A stretch of DNA of 64,000 bases from an uncultured Armatimonadota bacterium (lineage in GTDB: Bacteria > Armatimonadota > Fimbriimonadia > Fimbriimonadales > Fimbriimonadaceae). Shown one piece after another: positions 51,708-59,728 of the stretch. The translations under genes were made by a program, and so were the position numbers. Within the stretch, counting starts at the first letter, position 1. Each line of letters starts with the position of its first letter. The stretch lies in contig CAIVDU010000064.1 of NCBI GenBank assembly GCA_903904815.1, forward strand, positions 90,120-154,119, read 5' to 3'. Below the pieces are notes generated by a model, which searched no databases, was not told where the DNA came from, and saw nothing but the letters and a program-made list of their open reading frames with translations.

Positions 51708-52448
51708 ATGGATTACCAACTCTTTAAGCTCACCTGCGGAGTGGTCGCGATTCTCGGCCTGTACACCGTTCTCTATCGGGAGAACAAGTTCTATCGCTTC
51801 TGGGAGCACGTGTTCCTGGGACTCGCCGCCGGCTACAGCATGGTCTTCCTCTGGAGTGAGACGCTGAAAGGTGGCTGGTGGGACAAGATGGTCGGCACGA
51901 CAGCCGAGCATGCCAACGGCTCCGGCGCCTCGATGGCCTATCCGTTCTATGCGGCACTCCTGCCAATCGGCCTGATGGGCTACACCGTCTTCAACAAGAA
52001 GTACAACTGGATGAGTCGGGTCCCCATTGGCATCATCCTAGGCTTGTACTCCGGCCAGCAAATAAGTGCTTGGCAGAATCGGTACGTGCCAAACATCGTC
52101 TCGTCGATGAAACCGGTAATTCCCACGACTCTCGAGTTTACGAAGCCGCTTACGAAGGGACTCTCGAAAGAGGCGACCGCCGCGATCAACGCCAACCTCT
52201 ACCCGTCTCAAGCCATCACCAACATCATCTTTTTGGTGACCCTGCTGAGCGTACTGAGCTACTTCCTCTTCAGCTTCGATGTGAAGAGCAAGATCATTCA
52301 CCGAATGTCCCTCAACGGACGCTGGCTACTCATGATCGGCTTTGGAGCCATCTTCGGGTCGACCGTCATGATGCGATTCACTCTCCTGATCGACCGGATG
52401 TACTTCATCTGGATCGAGTGGTTTAAGCAGGGAATACTTCACCGCTGA
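51708..52448 (+). CDS. Membrane operon gene 6: polytopic membrane protein
   Basis: 246 residues with about six membrane helices: 'KLTCGVVAILGLYTVLY', 'EHVFLGLAAGYSMVFLW', 'PFYAALLPIGLMGYTVF', 'VPIGIILGLYSGQQI', 'ITNIIFLVTLLSVLSYFLF' and 'LLMIGFGAIFGSTVMMRFT'. The pair 'RENKFYRFWEHVFLGLAAGYS' and 'NKKYNWMSRVPIG' is distinctive. No family recognised. Its ATG directly follows the gene 5 stop. Its TGA stop overlaps the CTG start of recO. Confidence 0.82.
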   Translation: MDYQLFKLTCGVVAILGLYTVLYRENKFYRFWEHVFLGLAAGYSMVFLWSETLKGGWWDKMVGTTAEHANGSGASMAYPFYAALLPIGLMGYTVFNKKYNWMSRVPIGIILGLYSGQQISAWQNRYVPNIVSSMKPVIPTTLEFTKPLTKGLSKEATAAINANLYPSQAITNIIFLVTLLSVLSYFLFSFDVKSKIIHRMSLNGRWLLMIGFGAIFGSTVMMRFTLLIDRMYFIWIEWFKQGILHR

Positions 52449-53191
52449 CCGTCCACGCCATCGTCTTGAAACGATCCGACTCGGGAGAGTCGGATCGCCG
52501 CTTGACTCTCCTCACCCGCGAAGCCGGGAAACTGTTTGCCATAGCCAAAGGAGCCCGCAAAGCCGCATCGCGGCTCGCTGGGATCTCAGACCCTCTTTCG
52601 GCGGCCGTGATGGACCTCGCCGAAGGCAAGCGTAACCTGTTCGTCACCCAAGCCCAACCGCTTTCGTCGTTCCGGGGACTCCGAACTGACTTCGAGCGCC
52701 TTAGCTACGCGATCGCTCTCTTGGAACTGTATGCGGCCGTGATTCCGAGTGAACAGCCACAGCCCGAAGCCTATGACCTCTTAGAGACGTCCCTGAAGGC
52801 CCTTGAGCGCCACGACAAGCCGCTGGTCGCGCTTGTATGGGCTGAGGTCGCCTTGTTAGCCATGGAAGGATTCCAGCCCCAATTCGGGCAGTGCGTGATG
52901 AGCGATGCCGCCATTGAAGTCGCCGAACCCTTCGTCTCCCCTATCGCGGGAGGGTTCGTCTCTGAATCCGAGGCACTCCGATTCACCGACCGTTTTCGAG
53001 TACGCGCCGAGGTCCTCTATGGGTTGGAACGTTTGCCCGAGTTAGAGAGCCCGCCCCCGAACCTACGCTTCGCCAACGAGACCTTAGCCGCGCTGTTTCC
53101 CTTCTGGAGACATATCGCGGAAACCGCCCTTCCCGCGAACGACGCGGTGGTTTCCGAGGCTGTCCACGGCGTGCGTCTCGACGAATCGTAG
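52445..53191 (+). CDS. recO: DNA repair protein RecO, apparent CTG start
   Basis: 248 residues. RecO loads RecA with RecR onto SSB-coated gaps and anneals complementary strands. The OB-fold start reads TVHAIVLKRSDSGESDRRL with LTLLTREAGKL after it, exactly the family N-terminus. The only codon at the right place is CTG at 52445, which overlaps the preceding TGA as CTGA; no ATG, GTG or TTG occurs between the upstream in-frame TAA and CTG. A TTG at 52466 would delete the first beta strand. The rest has 'FAIAKGARK' and the helical C-terminal domain; the zinc cysteines seen in some RecO proteins are absent. Confidence 0.85.
   Translation: MTVHAIVLKRSDSGESDRRLTLLTREAGKLFAIAKGARKAASRLAGISDPLSAAVMDLAEGKRNLFVTQAQPLSSFRGLRTDFERLSYAIALLELYAAVIPSEQPQPEAYDLLETSLKALERHDKPLVALVWAEVALLAMEGFQPQFGQCVMSDAAIEVAEPFVSPIAGGFVSESEALRFTDRFRVRAEVLYGLERLPELESPPPNLRFANETLAALFPFWRHIAETALPANDAVVSEAVHGVRLDES
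52472..52497 (+). promoter_or_regulatory. Perfect 11-bp hairpin with GNRA loop just inside recO
   Basis: CGATCCGACTC and its exact complement around GGGA, starting 25 bases after the apparent CTG start of recO. It also encodes the symmetric peptide RSDSGESDR. It could slow ribosomes near the weak start codon. Confidence 0.5.
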
Positions 53192-53247
53192 TGACAAAAC
53201 CGGCGCACTACCCTTAACATGCCTGGTGCTAGTACAATCGGGCGCAT

Positions 53248-54849
53248 ATGCGTCGTCTGCTTTCTCTTTATGCGGTTGTTTCTCTCGGCTTCGTCATCGT
53301 AGGGTGTGGGAAGGGCAACTTCTCGCAGACTGTCCAAGCGAGCAAAGGCAACGTCTTCCACTACCCACTTCCGAACTCGCCAACGACCATGGACCCGAGC
53401 AAGGTTCAAGACGGCGATACGATCGATCTTCTTCAGCAAACCTATGAAGGTCTCGTGGGTTGGAGCACGAACAACGAACCCGAAGCAAGACTCGCCGAGA
53501 AGTGGGACATTTCCACAGACGGCACGCTCTACACGTTCCATCTGCGCCACGGAGTGAAGTTCCACAGCGGAAGGGAAGTCCATGCCGACGATTTCAAGTG
53601 GTGCATCGAACGCGCATGCAACCCTCAGTTCACCTCGGACACCGCCGACACCTACCTGAACAATATCGTCGGGGTGAGTGACCGCCTGAAAGGCAAGTCG
53701 AAAGAGGTTGCCGGAATCAAGGTTGTCGATCCCTACACGCTGACCATCCAGATCGATAAGCCTCGACCGTACTTCCTCGGAAAGCTCACGTATCCGGTCG
53801 CATTTGTGTTCGACAAGGACGCCCTCAAGGATCCCCTCAAGGACATGTCCAGTGAAGCCGAGATGATCGGCACGGGGCCATACAAGATCACCTCGATCGT
53901 CCCTGACCAGAAGGTCACTCTCACCGCCAACAAAGACTACTGGGCGGGTGCGCCCAAGATCGATGGCATCGAGCGACCTATCGTAAAGGATGCGAGCACC
54001 AGTCTCAACATGTTTAAGGCCGGCCAGTTGGACCTCGTTCCCCTCCAGCGCCAGGATGTAGCCGGACTCCTTACCGATCCCACCCTAAAAGCGCAGTTGC
54101 ACTACTACGTTCGCCCGGCACTCTGGTACATCGGCCTCAATCAGGCCGTGGTTCCCGTGTTTAAGGATCAGCGCGTTCGACAAGCTTTCGCGCTCGCCAT
54201 CGACTCCAACAAAATCGTGAGCCAAGACCTGGGCGGCATCAACAAAGTCGCCAAGAGTATCGTCCCGCCAGGTGTATTCGGACATCGAGACGATGCCAAG
54301 GTTCTAAGCTACGATCCGGCCAGGGCGAAGAAGCTCCTCGCCGATGCCGGTTTCCCTGACGGCAAAGGCTTCCCAGAACTTGAGTTGACTTACCGCGAGC
54401 AGCGCCCCGATATTCGCATCGTTGCTGAAGCGGCGAGCCAGATGCTGAAAGAGAATCTCGGCGTGAACGTGACCCTCCACACCATGGAGTGGAAGGCCTA
54501 CCTCGACAAGCACACCCAGAACAAAATGGGATTCTTTCACATGAGATGGGCCGCCGACTATCTAGACGCTGAGAACTTCCTCTCCACTCTGCTGGCGAGC
54601 TACGGACCTGAAAACCACGTCGGTTACCACAACGCGCAGTTCGATGCCCTTTGCCAACAGGCGGACACCACGCTGGATGCAGAAAAGAGAAAGACGTTCT
54701 ATGCACAAGCCGAGGACCTGGTGCTACAGGATGCTCCGTTCATTCCGATCTACTTCCAGCAGGATGTGGAACTCATCAATCCGCGCGTTTCCGGTCTCCG
54801 TGAGTCGCTCTTTGGCCATCTGCCTCACACCACCGTGCAACTGAAATAG
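53248..54849 (+). CDS. Family 5 (Opp/Dpp-type) extracellular solute-binding lipoprotein
   Basis: 533 residues. Signal peptide with lipobox 'FVIVGCGKG' (C20). Then the SBP-5 lobes: 'PTTMDPSKVQDGDTIDLLQQTYEGLVGW', 'FHLRHGVKFHSGREVHADDFKWCIERACNP', 'MIGTGPYKI' and 'KDQRVRQAFALAIDSNKIV'. The C-terminal lobe has 'QADTTLDAEKRKTFYAQAEDLVLQDAPFIPIYF'. It binds peptides or nickel-type ligands in the periplasm. No permease or ATPase follows; the next gene is an AraC regulator, so it may work with a transporter elsewhere. Confidence 0.92.
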   Translation: MRRLLSLYAVVSLGFVIVGCGKGNFSQTVQASKGNVFHYPLPNSPTTMDPSKVQDGDTIDLLQQTYEGLVGWSTNNEPEARLAEKWDISTDGTLYTFHLRHGVKFHSGREVHADDFKWCIERACNPQFTSDTADTYLNNIVGVSDRLKGKSKEVAGIKVVDPYTLTIQIDKPRPYFLGKLTYPVAFVFDKDALKDPLKDMSSEAEMIGTGPYKITSIVPDQKVTLTANKDYWAGAPKIDGIERPIVKDASTSLNMFKAGQLDLVPLQRQDVAGLLTDPTLKAQLHYYVRPALWYIGLNQAVVPVFKDQRVRQAFALAIDSNKIVSQDLGGINKVAKSIVPPGVFGHRDDAKVLSYDPARAKKLLADAGFPDGKGFPELELTYREQRPDIRIVAEAASQMLKENLGVNVTLHTMEWKAYLDKHTQNKMGFFHMRWAADYLDAENFLSTLLASYGPENHVGYHNAQFDALCQQADTTLDAEKRKTFYAQAEDLVLQDAPFIPIYFQQDVELINPRVSGLRESLFGHLPHTTVQLK

Positions 54850-54860
54850 ATTCGGTCCGC

Positions 54861-56093
54861 ATGTCCAAGCTTCAAACCGACAGGGTCTTTTCCGCCAAGT
54901 TCGGGCGTCCCGAAATGGGCCCGGTGTTCGCACCAGGCTCATGGTCGGGAGATGTCCCGTTGTCCGGATTACCCGGTTGGCAGAGCAATGGCGGACCGCA
55001 CCGAGGGCATCCCGCCCGGTCGTTGCCACTTTCGTTGGAAATCGCTGTCCCGGAGGGTGCCGGCGCTCTCAACCGCATTGAAATTGTCGGCGTCTTTGCC
55101 CTGTTCGCCTCAACGATCCATGAGTCGGTTGGCACGTTGGGAGCGAGTATTCAGATCATGGGCGAGTCGCTCACCGAAGCGCGCTTCGACCTGTTAAACC
55201 ACCGTCACTACCGAGACGCATCCGACCTGTCTCCCGTCTCGCTAACCGCAGGTGATGGAACCAGCCTTGAGACAGTCGGACGGGTCGAGATCGCTGGAGT
55301 CGAGGTAAGGGTTGATCGACTCACGATCGACCTTCACGACTCGATCCACCCGACCAAGGTGATCTTTCGCGACCTGGGGAGTCCGGCGTCTTTCGTCGTA
55401 TTCGATGTCCTCTATGAATTCAAGGATGCGGTCGGGTGCCCATTTCACAGTCAGGCCGGGCGGGTTTCACTCAGCGACATTTCGAGCATCGTCCGGTTAG
55501 GCGATCGGGTAAGGCTCACGGCAGCCCTCGATCAGCTTTGTGAGTCGCTCCTTAAAGCGGAAGATCTTGACGAGGCGAGGGGACAGGCACTGACGTTCTT
55601 ATCTATGGTTACCGCCGCGACTCTCGAGATGGGGGGCAGTCGAAAAATGCACCGAGTCCTGCTTCAAGCCGCTCGCGAACTCGATCGACTGGCGACGCCG
55701 CGTGAGATCGGCGAGTGCTCAAGACGATGGGTCGAGCACGTGGCGCCTGCAATCTTCCGTGAGGATCAGGCCCCGTCCTCGAAACTCGTGGACCGTGCCC
55801 TCCAACTCGTCGACCGCAACTACGCTCGCGACCTGACCGATGCCGTCGTGGCCTCTCAGCTAGGCTTGAGCACCTCCCACTTTCGATTCCTCTTCAAGCA
55901 AGTCACCGGGCAGCCGTTCCATAAGTATTTGATTGCCATGCGACTAGAGAAAGCGCGAACCATGCTGGTCGAGCAAGAGATGGCGGTCAGCGCAGTCGCC
56001 CAGGCGGTAGGATTTGCCGGACTCAGCCACTTTAGTCGAGCCTTCACCCAGCGATTCCACGTGAGCCCCACTGCAATAAGAAAATCGAGTTGA
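54861..56093 (+). CDS. AraC-family regulator with a large N-terminal domain
   Basis: 410 residues. The C-terminal ~100 residues are the AraC DNA-binding domain: 'LTDAVVASQLGLSTSHFRFLFKQVTGQPFHKYLIAMRLEKA' and 'VSAVAQAVGFAGLSHFSRAFTQRFHVSP'. The N-terminal ~300 residues are unlike the usual cupin sensors: a beta-sandwich-like region with a galactose-binding or carbohydrate-binding look, then a helical linker. The gene starts 11 bases after the peptide-binding lipoprotein stop, so it is likely in the same transcript. Confidence 0.88.
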   Translation: MSKLQTDRVFSAKFGRPEMGPVFAPGSWSGDVPLSGLPGWQSNGGPHRGHPARSLPLSLEIAVPEGAGALNRIEIVGVFALFASTIHESVGTLGASIQIMGESLTEARFDLLNHRHYRDASDLSPVSLTAGDGTSLETVGRVEIAGVEVRVDRLTIDLHDSIHPTKVIFRDLGSPASFVVFDVLYEFKDAVGCPFHSQAGRVSLSDISSIVRLGDRVRLTAALDQLCESLLKAEDLDEARGQALTFLSMVTAATLEMGGSRKMHRVLLQAARELDRLATPREIGECSRRWVEHVAPAIFREDQAPSSKLVDRALQLVDRNYARDLTDAVVASQLGLSTSHFRFLFKQVTGQPFHKYLIAMRLEKARTMLVEQEMAVSAVAQAVGFAGLSHFSRAFTQRFHVSPTAIRKSS

Positions 56094-56111
56094 ACGTAGA
56101 CTGATGAGCCG

Positions 56112-57179
56112 ATGAGCGAATTCGAAACTCCCCCCGTCCTGATCCCGCCGGTTCAACAAGAGCCGGGACCTGCAGGACCCCCTCCTCCGAATCCTCCTCG
56201 CGAGTCGATCTTCGAGAAGCGCCTCAAGAGAATGGGGCCTATAGGAGTGTTCCTGGCCACGCTCGTTGCCAAGATAAAGACCCTTTGGTCGGTGGCCTAC
56301 CTGGGCTTCAAAGTCCTTAAATTTGGAAAGATCTTCGTGACCCTGTTCACGATGATCGTCAGTATCGGCTTTTACACGATGGTATTCGGATTCCAGTTTG
56401 CCGTGGGGTTCGTCATCCTCATCTTCATCCACGAGATGGGACACGTGTTTGTTGCTTGGCGGCAAGGTCTTCCGATCTCCGCGCCTGTATTCATTCCGTT
56501 CTTCGGAGCACTGATCTTTAATAAGCGCGGTTCAAAGTCGGCCTGGGCCCAAGCAATCATGGGAATCGGCGGCCCAGTAGCCGGAGGCCTCGGCGCGTTG
56601 CTGTGCCTTGGCATCTATTTCGCAACCGACAGCCCCATGTTCCTTGCCTTAGCAAGCTATGGGTTCTTTCTGAACTTGTTCAACCTCATGCCAATCGTGC
56701 CACTCGATGGTGGTTGGATTGTCGGCGCGGTTTCGCCCTGGCTGTGGTTGGTGGGTCTCATTGGACTCATTGCGATGACCGTAACCGGCCACATGTGGAA
56801 CCCAATGATCTGGATCCTCGTGCTCCTCTCCCTCCCACGAATATGGAGCCTGTATAAGCCCGCCCCTGGTCAGTTCCGAGGAATTCTCCTACCCCCGACC
56901 ATGGTCCAACGCTGCGTGATGGGAGTTTGCTACTTTGCCCTCGCCGGCGGCCTCATGGTCGGCATGGGCTTCTCGGAATACTATCTCGCAATTTGGAGGG
57001 AGTCCAACACCGGCAACCACCGCATGACCCCAGTTGCGCGTGGACCCCAAAAACATAATTTGGGACCTGACGCCTTCCGCCAGATCCCAAACTTTCGAAC
57101 CGTCAGAGCCGGACTCCAAACTAGCCAAACGGAATCTGCGTGTTGTACTTCGATGTTCCAAGCACAAACGACGTCTTGA
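56112..57179 (+). CDS. Site-2 protease family (M50) membrane metalloprotease
   Basis: 355 residues with about six membrane helices. The zinc site is H107-EMGH ('FIHEMGHVFVAWRQG') and the third ligand is in 'LFNLMPIVPLDGGW' (about 195-208). A proline-rich N-terminus precedes the first helix. This is the compact M50 type without PDZ, like SpoIVFB/YwhC relatives; the substrate is unknown. The 3' end of 59 bases overlaps the convergent Lrp gene. ATG at 56112 lies 18 bases after the AraC stop. Confidence 0.88.
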   Translation: MSEFETPPVLIPPVQQEPGPAGPPPPNPPRESIFEKRLKRMGPIGVFLATLVAKIKTLWSVAYLGFKVLKFGKIFVTLFTMIVSIGFYTMVFGFQFAVGFVILIFIHEMGHVFVAWRQGLPISAPVFIPFFGALIFNKRGSKSAWAQAIMGIGGPVAGGLGALLCLGIYFATDSPMFLALASYGFFLNLFNLMPIVPLDGGWIVGAVSPWLWLVGLIGLIAMTVTGHMWNPMIWILVLLSLPRIWSLYKPAPGQFRGILLPPTMVQRCVMGVCYFALAGGLMVGMGFSEYYLAIWRESNTGNHRMTPVARGPQKHNLGPDAFRQIPNFRTVRAGLQTSQTESACCTSMFQAQTTS

Positions 57180-57588
57180 TCTGACCGATGCCTTTGATCT
57201 TGCTCAACCGCTCGCGAATAAGCGCCTCATAAGCCCTGATGTCCTTCACGACGATCTTCAGAAGGAAGTCGAACTCACCACTCACGTGGTAACACTCCAT
57301 GACTTCCGGTATCTCGTTAACGCTTCTCCGAAACCGCTCAATCGGCTGTTCTTGGTGGAGGGCGAGAGAGATCATGGCAAGTGCGGTAATTTTTAGCCCA
57401 AGCCGCTCTGCGTCAAGGAGCGCAAAGTAACCTTTGATCAGGCCAGCCTTCTCGAGAGCGCGGACGCGCTGAAGTACGGAAGGGGGCGACAGGCCGACTC
57501 GCTTCGCGAGGTCGGCATTGGTGATTCGGCCGTCTGCTTGGAGCAGTGCCAGAATCTGCACATCTACTTCGTCCAAGTGGGTTTTCAT
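57121..57588 (-). CDS. Lrp/AsnC-family transcriptional regulator
   Basis: 155 residues. N-terminal winged helix ('LDEVDVQILALLQADGRITNADLAKRVGLSPPSVLQRVRALEKAGLIKGY') and C-terminal RAM effector-binding domain ('MECYHVSGEFDFLLKIVVKDIRAYEAL', then 'LSKIKGIGQIKTSFVL'). These proteins sense amino acids (Leu, Asn, Lys and others). The effector cannot be read. It is divergent from the oligoendopeptidase gene with 146 bases between them, so it may regulate that gene. Confidence 0.92.
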   Translation of the reverse strand: MKTHLDEVDVQILALLQADGRITNADLAKRVGLSPPSVLQRVRALEKAGLIKGYFALLDAERLGLKITALAMISLALHQEQPIERFRRSVNEIPEVMECYHVSGEFDFLLKIVVKDIRAYEALIRERLSKIKGIGQIKTSFVLGTSKYNTQIPFG

Positions 57589-57734
57589 TTATGTGAGTTG
57601 TCGGGCGTATGCGGGAAACCTCAGTTTTCAAACCAACTTTGATCACCCGATTCTAAGTGTCATGGACTGCGTCATTGCGATATCCGGTCTATAGCTTACT
57701 GGAAGTGAGAAGCAGACTAAACTGACGGGTAGCA

Positions 57735-59525
57735 ATGAGCACCACCCAGACCCTTCCCAAGTGGGACATGTCCGTCTATTTTCCGGGCCTTTCGTCCCCC
57801 GAGTTCGCCGCTGCCGTCCAAGGCGCAGTCTCCAGCATCGATGCATTGGAGAAAAGATTCGAGGAACTTGCCATTGCAAAGCGGGAAGGACCAACCACCG
57901 CGGAAGACGTCGCTCACTTTGAAGAACTCCTGCCAATTCGCAATAAGCTAGCCGACGATCTTCGTCTGGTGGACGCTTACATCTCCGCCTTCACCACGAC
58001 CGACTCACGCGATGAACTCGCTCAAGAGAAGGACAGTGAACTCGACTCCCAGATGGCCCGAAGTCGAAAACTCGGAAAGAAGTTCATCGCCTGGGTGGGT
58101 TCGCTAGACATCGATTTCCTGTTAGCCAATTCCCAGGTCGCACGCGACCACGCATACGCCCTTCAAAAGACCGCCGTCGCCGCATCTCATCTCATGGAGC
58201 CGGACCTTGAGGGGCTCGCTTCAGACCTCGAACTCACCGGAATCGTGGCGTGGGGCAAACTTCATGGAAACGTGACGAGCCAGCTGGAGGTCTCTCTGGA
58301 GATTGATGGCGAACTCAAGAAGCTTCCGATCAGCGCCGTGCGCGCCCTCGCGTACGAAAAGAGTCGGGACGTTCGCCGAAATGCTTACCTAGCTGAGTTG
58401 TCTACTTGGAAGGCCACCGAGACACCTCTTGCCGCCGCCATGAACTCCATCAAGGGAGAAGTCGGGCTCCTGGCAAAGCGACGTGGATGGGACTCCCCCC
58501 TAGACGAGGCGCTCTTCGGCGCAAACATCGATCGAGAAACCCTTGACGCAATGCTCACGGCCGCGAAGGGCGCATTCCCGATCTTCCGGAGATACATGAA
58601 GGCGAAGGCTCGGGCGCTCGGCGTCGAGAAGCTTGCGTTCTTCGATCTCTTCGCCCCCCTCGGCGGGGAAGGAAAGGAATGGGAATATTTTGAAGCGACC
58701 GATTTTGTAGTCGAGCAGTTCAACTCTTACTCCTCTAAGCTCGGTGATTTCGCCGCCCGGAATTTTAAAGAAAACTGGATCGACGCCGGTCCAAGGCCCG
58801 GAAAGCGTGACGGCGCATTCTGCATGGGTGTCCGTCGTGAGGAATCTCGGATCCTCATGAACTTTAAGCCCTCCTTCGGCGCCGTCAGCACGCTCGCCCA
58901 CGAACTGGGCCACGGCTACCACAACCTTTGCCTTGCCAACCGAACTTCGTGGCAGAAGTCGACCCCGATGACCCTTGCCGAGACCGCTAGCATCTTCTGC
59001 GAGACTATCGTTCGACAAGCCGTCCTGGACACCGGCACTCCGCAAGAGAAGCTGACCGTCCTAGAAGCCTCCTTGCAAGGGACGACTCAAGTCGTGGTGG
59101 ACATCACCAGTCGCTTCCTGTTCGAGCAAGGCGTGTTCGACCTAAGAGCGAAACGCGAACTGTCGGCTAAGGAACTGTGCGAGCTGATGCGCCAGTCTCA
59201 GCTCGACACCTATGGCGACGGTCTTGATCCCGAGTTCCTACATCCTTACATGTGGGCCGCCAAACCCCACTACTACGGAAGAAGCTTCTACAACTTCCCG
59301 TACATGTTCGGCCTGCTCTTCGGCCTTGGCCTTTACGCCATCTATCGAAAAGAGTCCGACACTTTCCACGCCCGCTACGACGAACTCCTGTCCTCCACCG
59401 GACTCGCCGACGCCGCCACGTTGGCCGACGGCTTCGGTATCAACATCCGAACGTCCGCCTTCTGGGAAGCCAGCCTTGCTCAAATCGAAGACGACGTCAA
59501 ACTCTTCGAGCAACTCACCGCCTAG
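57735..59525 (+). CDS. M3-family oligoendopeptidase F-like
   Basis: 596 residues, full M3 length. Zinc site H389-ELGH ('TLAHELGHGYHN') with the downstream glutamate in 'ETASIFCETIV'. The N-terminal lobe contains the long helices of this family. It degrades peptides in the cytoplasm; no signal peptide is seen. It is next to an Lrp-type regulator, which fits amino-acid-dependent expression. Confidence 0.93.
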   Translation: MSTTQTLPKWDMSVYFPGLSSPEFAAAVQGAVSSIDALEKRFEELAIAKREGPTTAEDVAHFEELLPIRNKLADDLRLVDAYISAFTTTDSRDELAQEKDSELDSQMARSRKLGKKFIAWVGSLDIDFLLANSQVARDHAYALQKTAVAASHLMEPDLEGLASDLELTGIVAWGKLHGNVTSQLEVSLEIDGELKKLPISAVRALAYEKSRDVRRNAYLAELSTWKATETPLAAAMNSIKGEVGLLAKRRGWDSPLDEALFGANIDRETLDAMLTAAKGAFPIFRRYMKAKARALGVEKLAFFDLFAPLGGEGKEWEYFEATDFVVEQFNSYSSKLGDFAARNFKENWIDAGPRPGKRDGAFCMGVRREESRILMNFKPSFGAVSTLAHELGHGYHNLCLANRTSWQKSTPMTLAETASIFCETIVRQAVLDTGTPQEKLTVLEASLQGTTQVVVDITSRFLFEQGVFDLRAKRELSAKELCELMRQSQLDTYGDGLDPEFLHPYMWAAKPHYYGRSFYNFPYMFGLLFGLGLYAIYRKESDTFHARYDELLSSTGLADAATLADGFGINIRTSAFWEASLAQIEDDVKLFEQLTA

Positions 59526-59532
59526 CCATCAG

Positions 59533-59551
59533 CCGCGGCTTCCCGCCGCGG
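59533..59551 (+). terminator. Possible hairpin terminator after the oligoendopeptidase gene
   Basis: Stem CCGCGG/CCGCGG with a seven-base loop CTTCCCG. It lies 8 bases after the stop. No clear U-run follows, so termination may be weak. Confidence 0.35.
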
Positions 59552-59728
59552 TTCTGCCAGGATCATCCCATCGGTGCGGACCAACCGGACGCGTCCCAAC
59601 GACTCCCGGTTCCGGACCTATTACTTCGATACCACCACCCCACAACCGAAGGTCGCTCGACCTTTGGCCCCCCTCCACGCCACGGTAGACTCGACCCCAA
59701 CTCCCAAACCCTTGGCAGAATAAAGACC

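Noticed and set aside
59252..59728. Upstream extension of the rqcH frame overlapping the oligoendopeptidase gene
   Set aside because: The extension is the +1 frame of the M3 peptidase gene, rich in Arg and His, and the NFACT family starts near 59729.
59535..59728. Hidden small gene between the oligoendopeptidase and rqcH
   Set aside because: Pyrimidine-rich stretch; frames there match no family and have no start signal.
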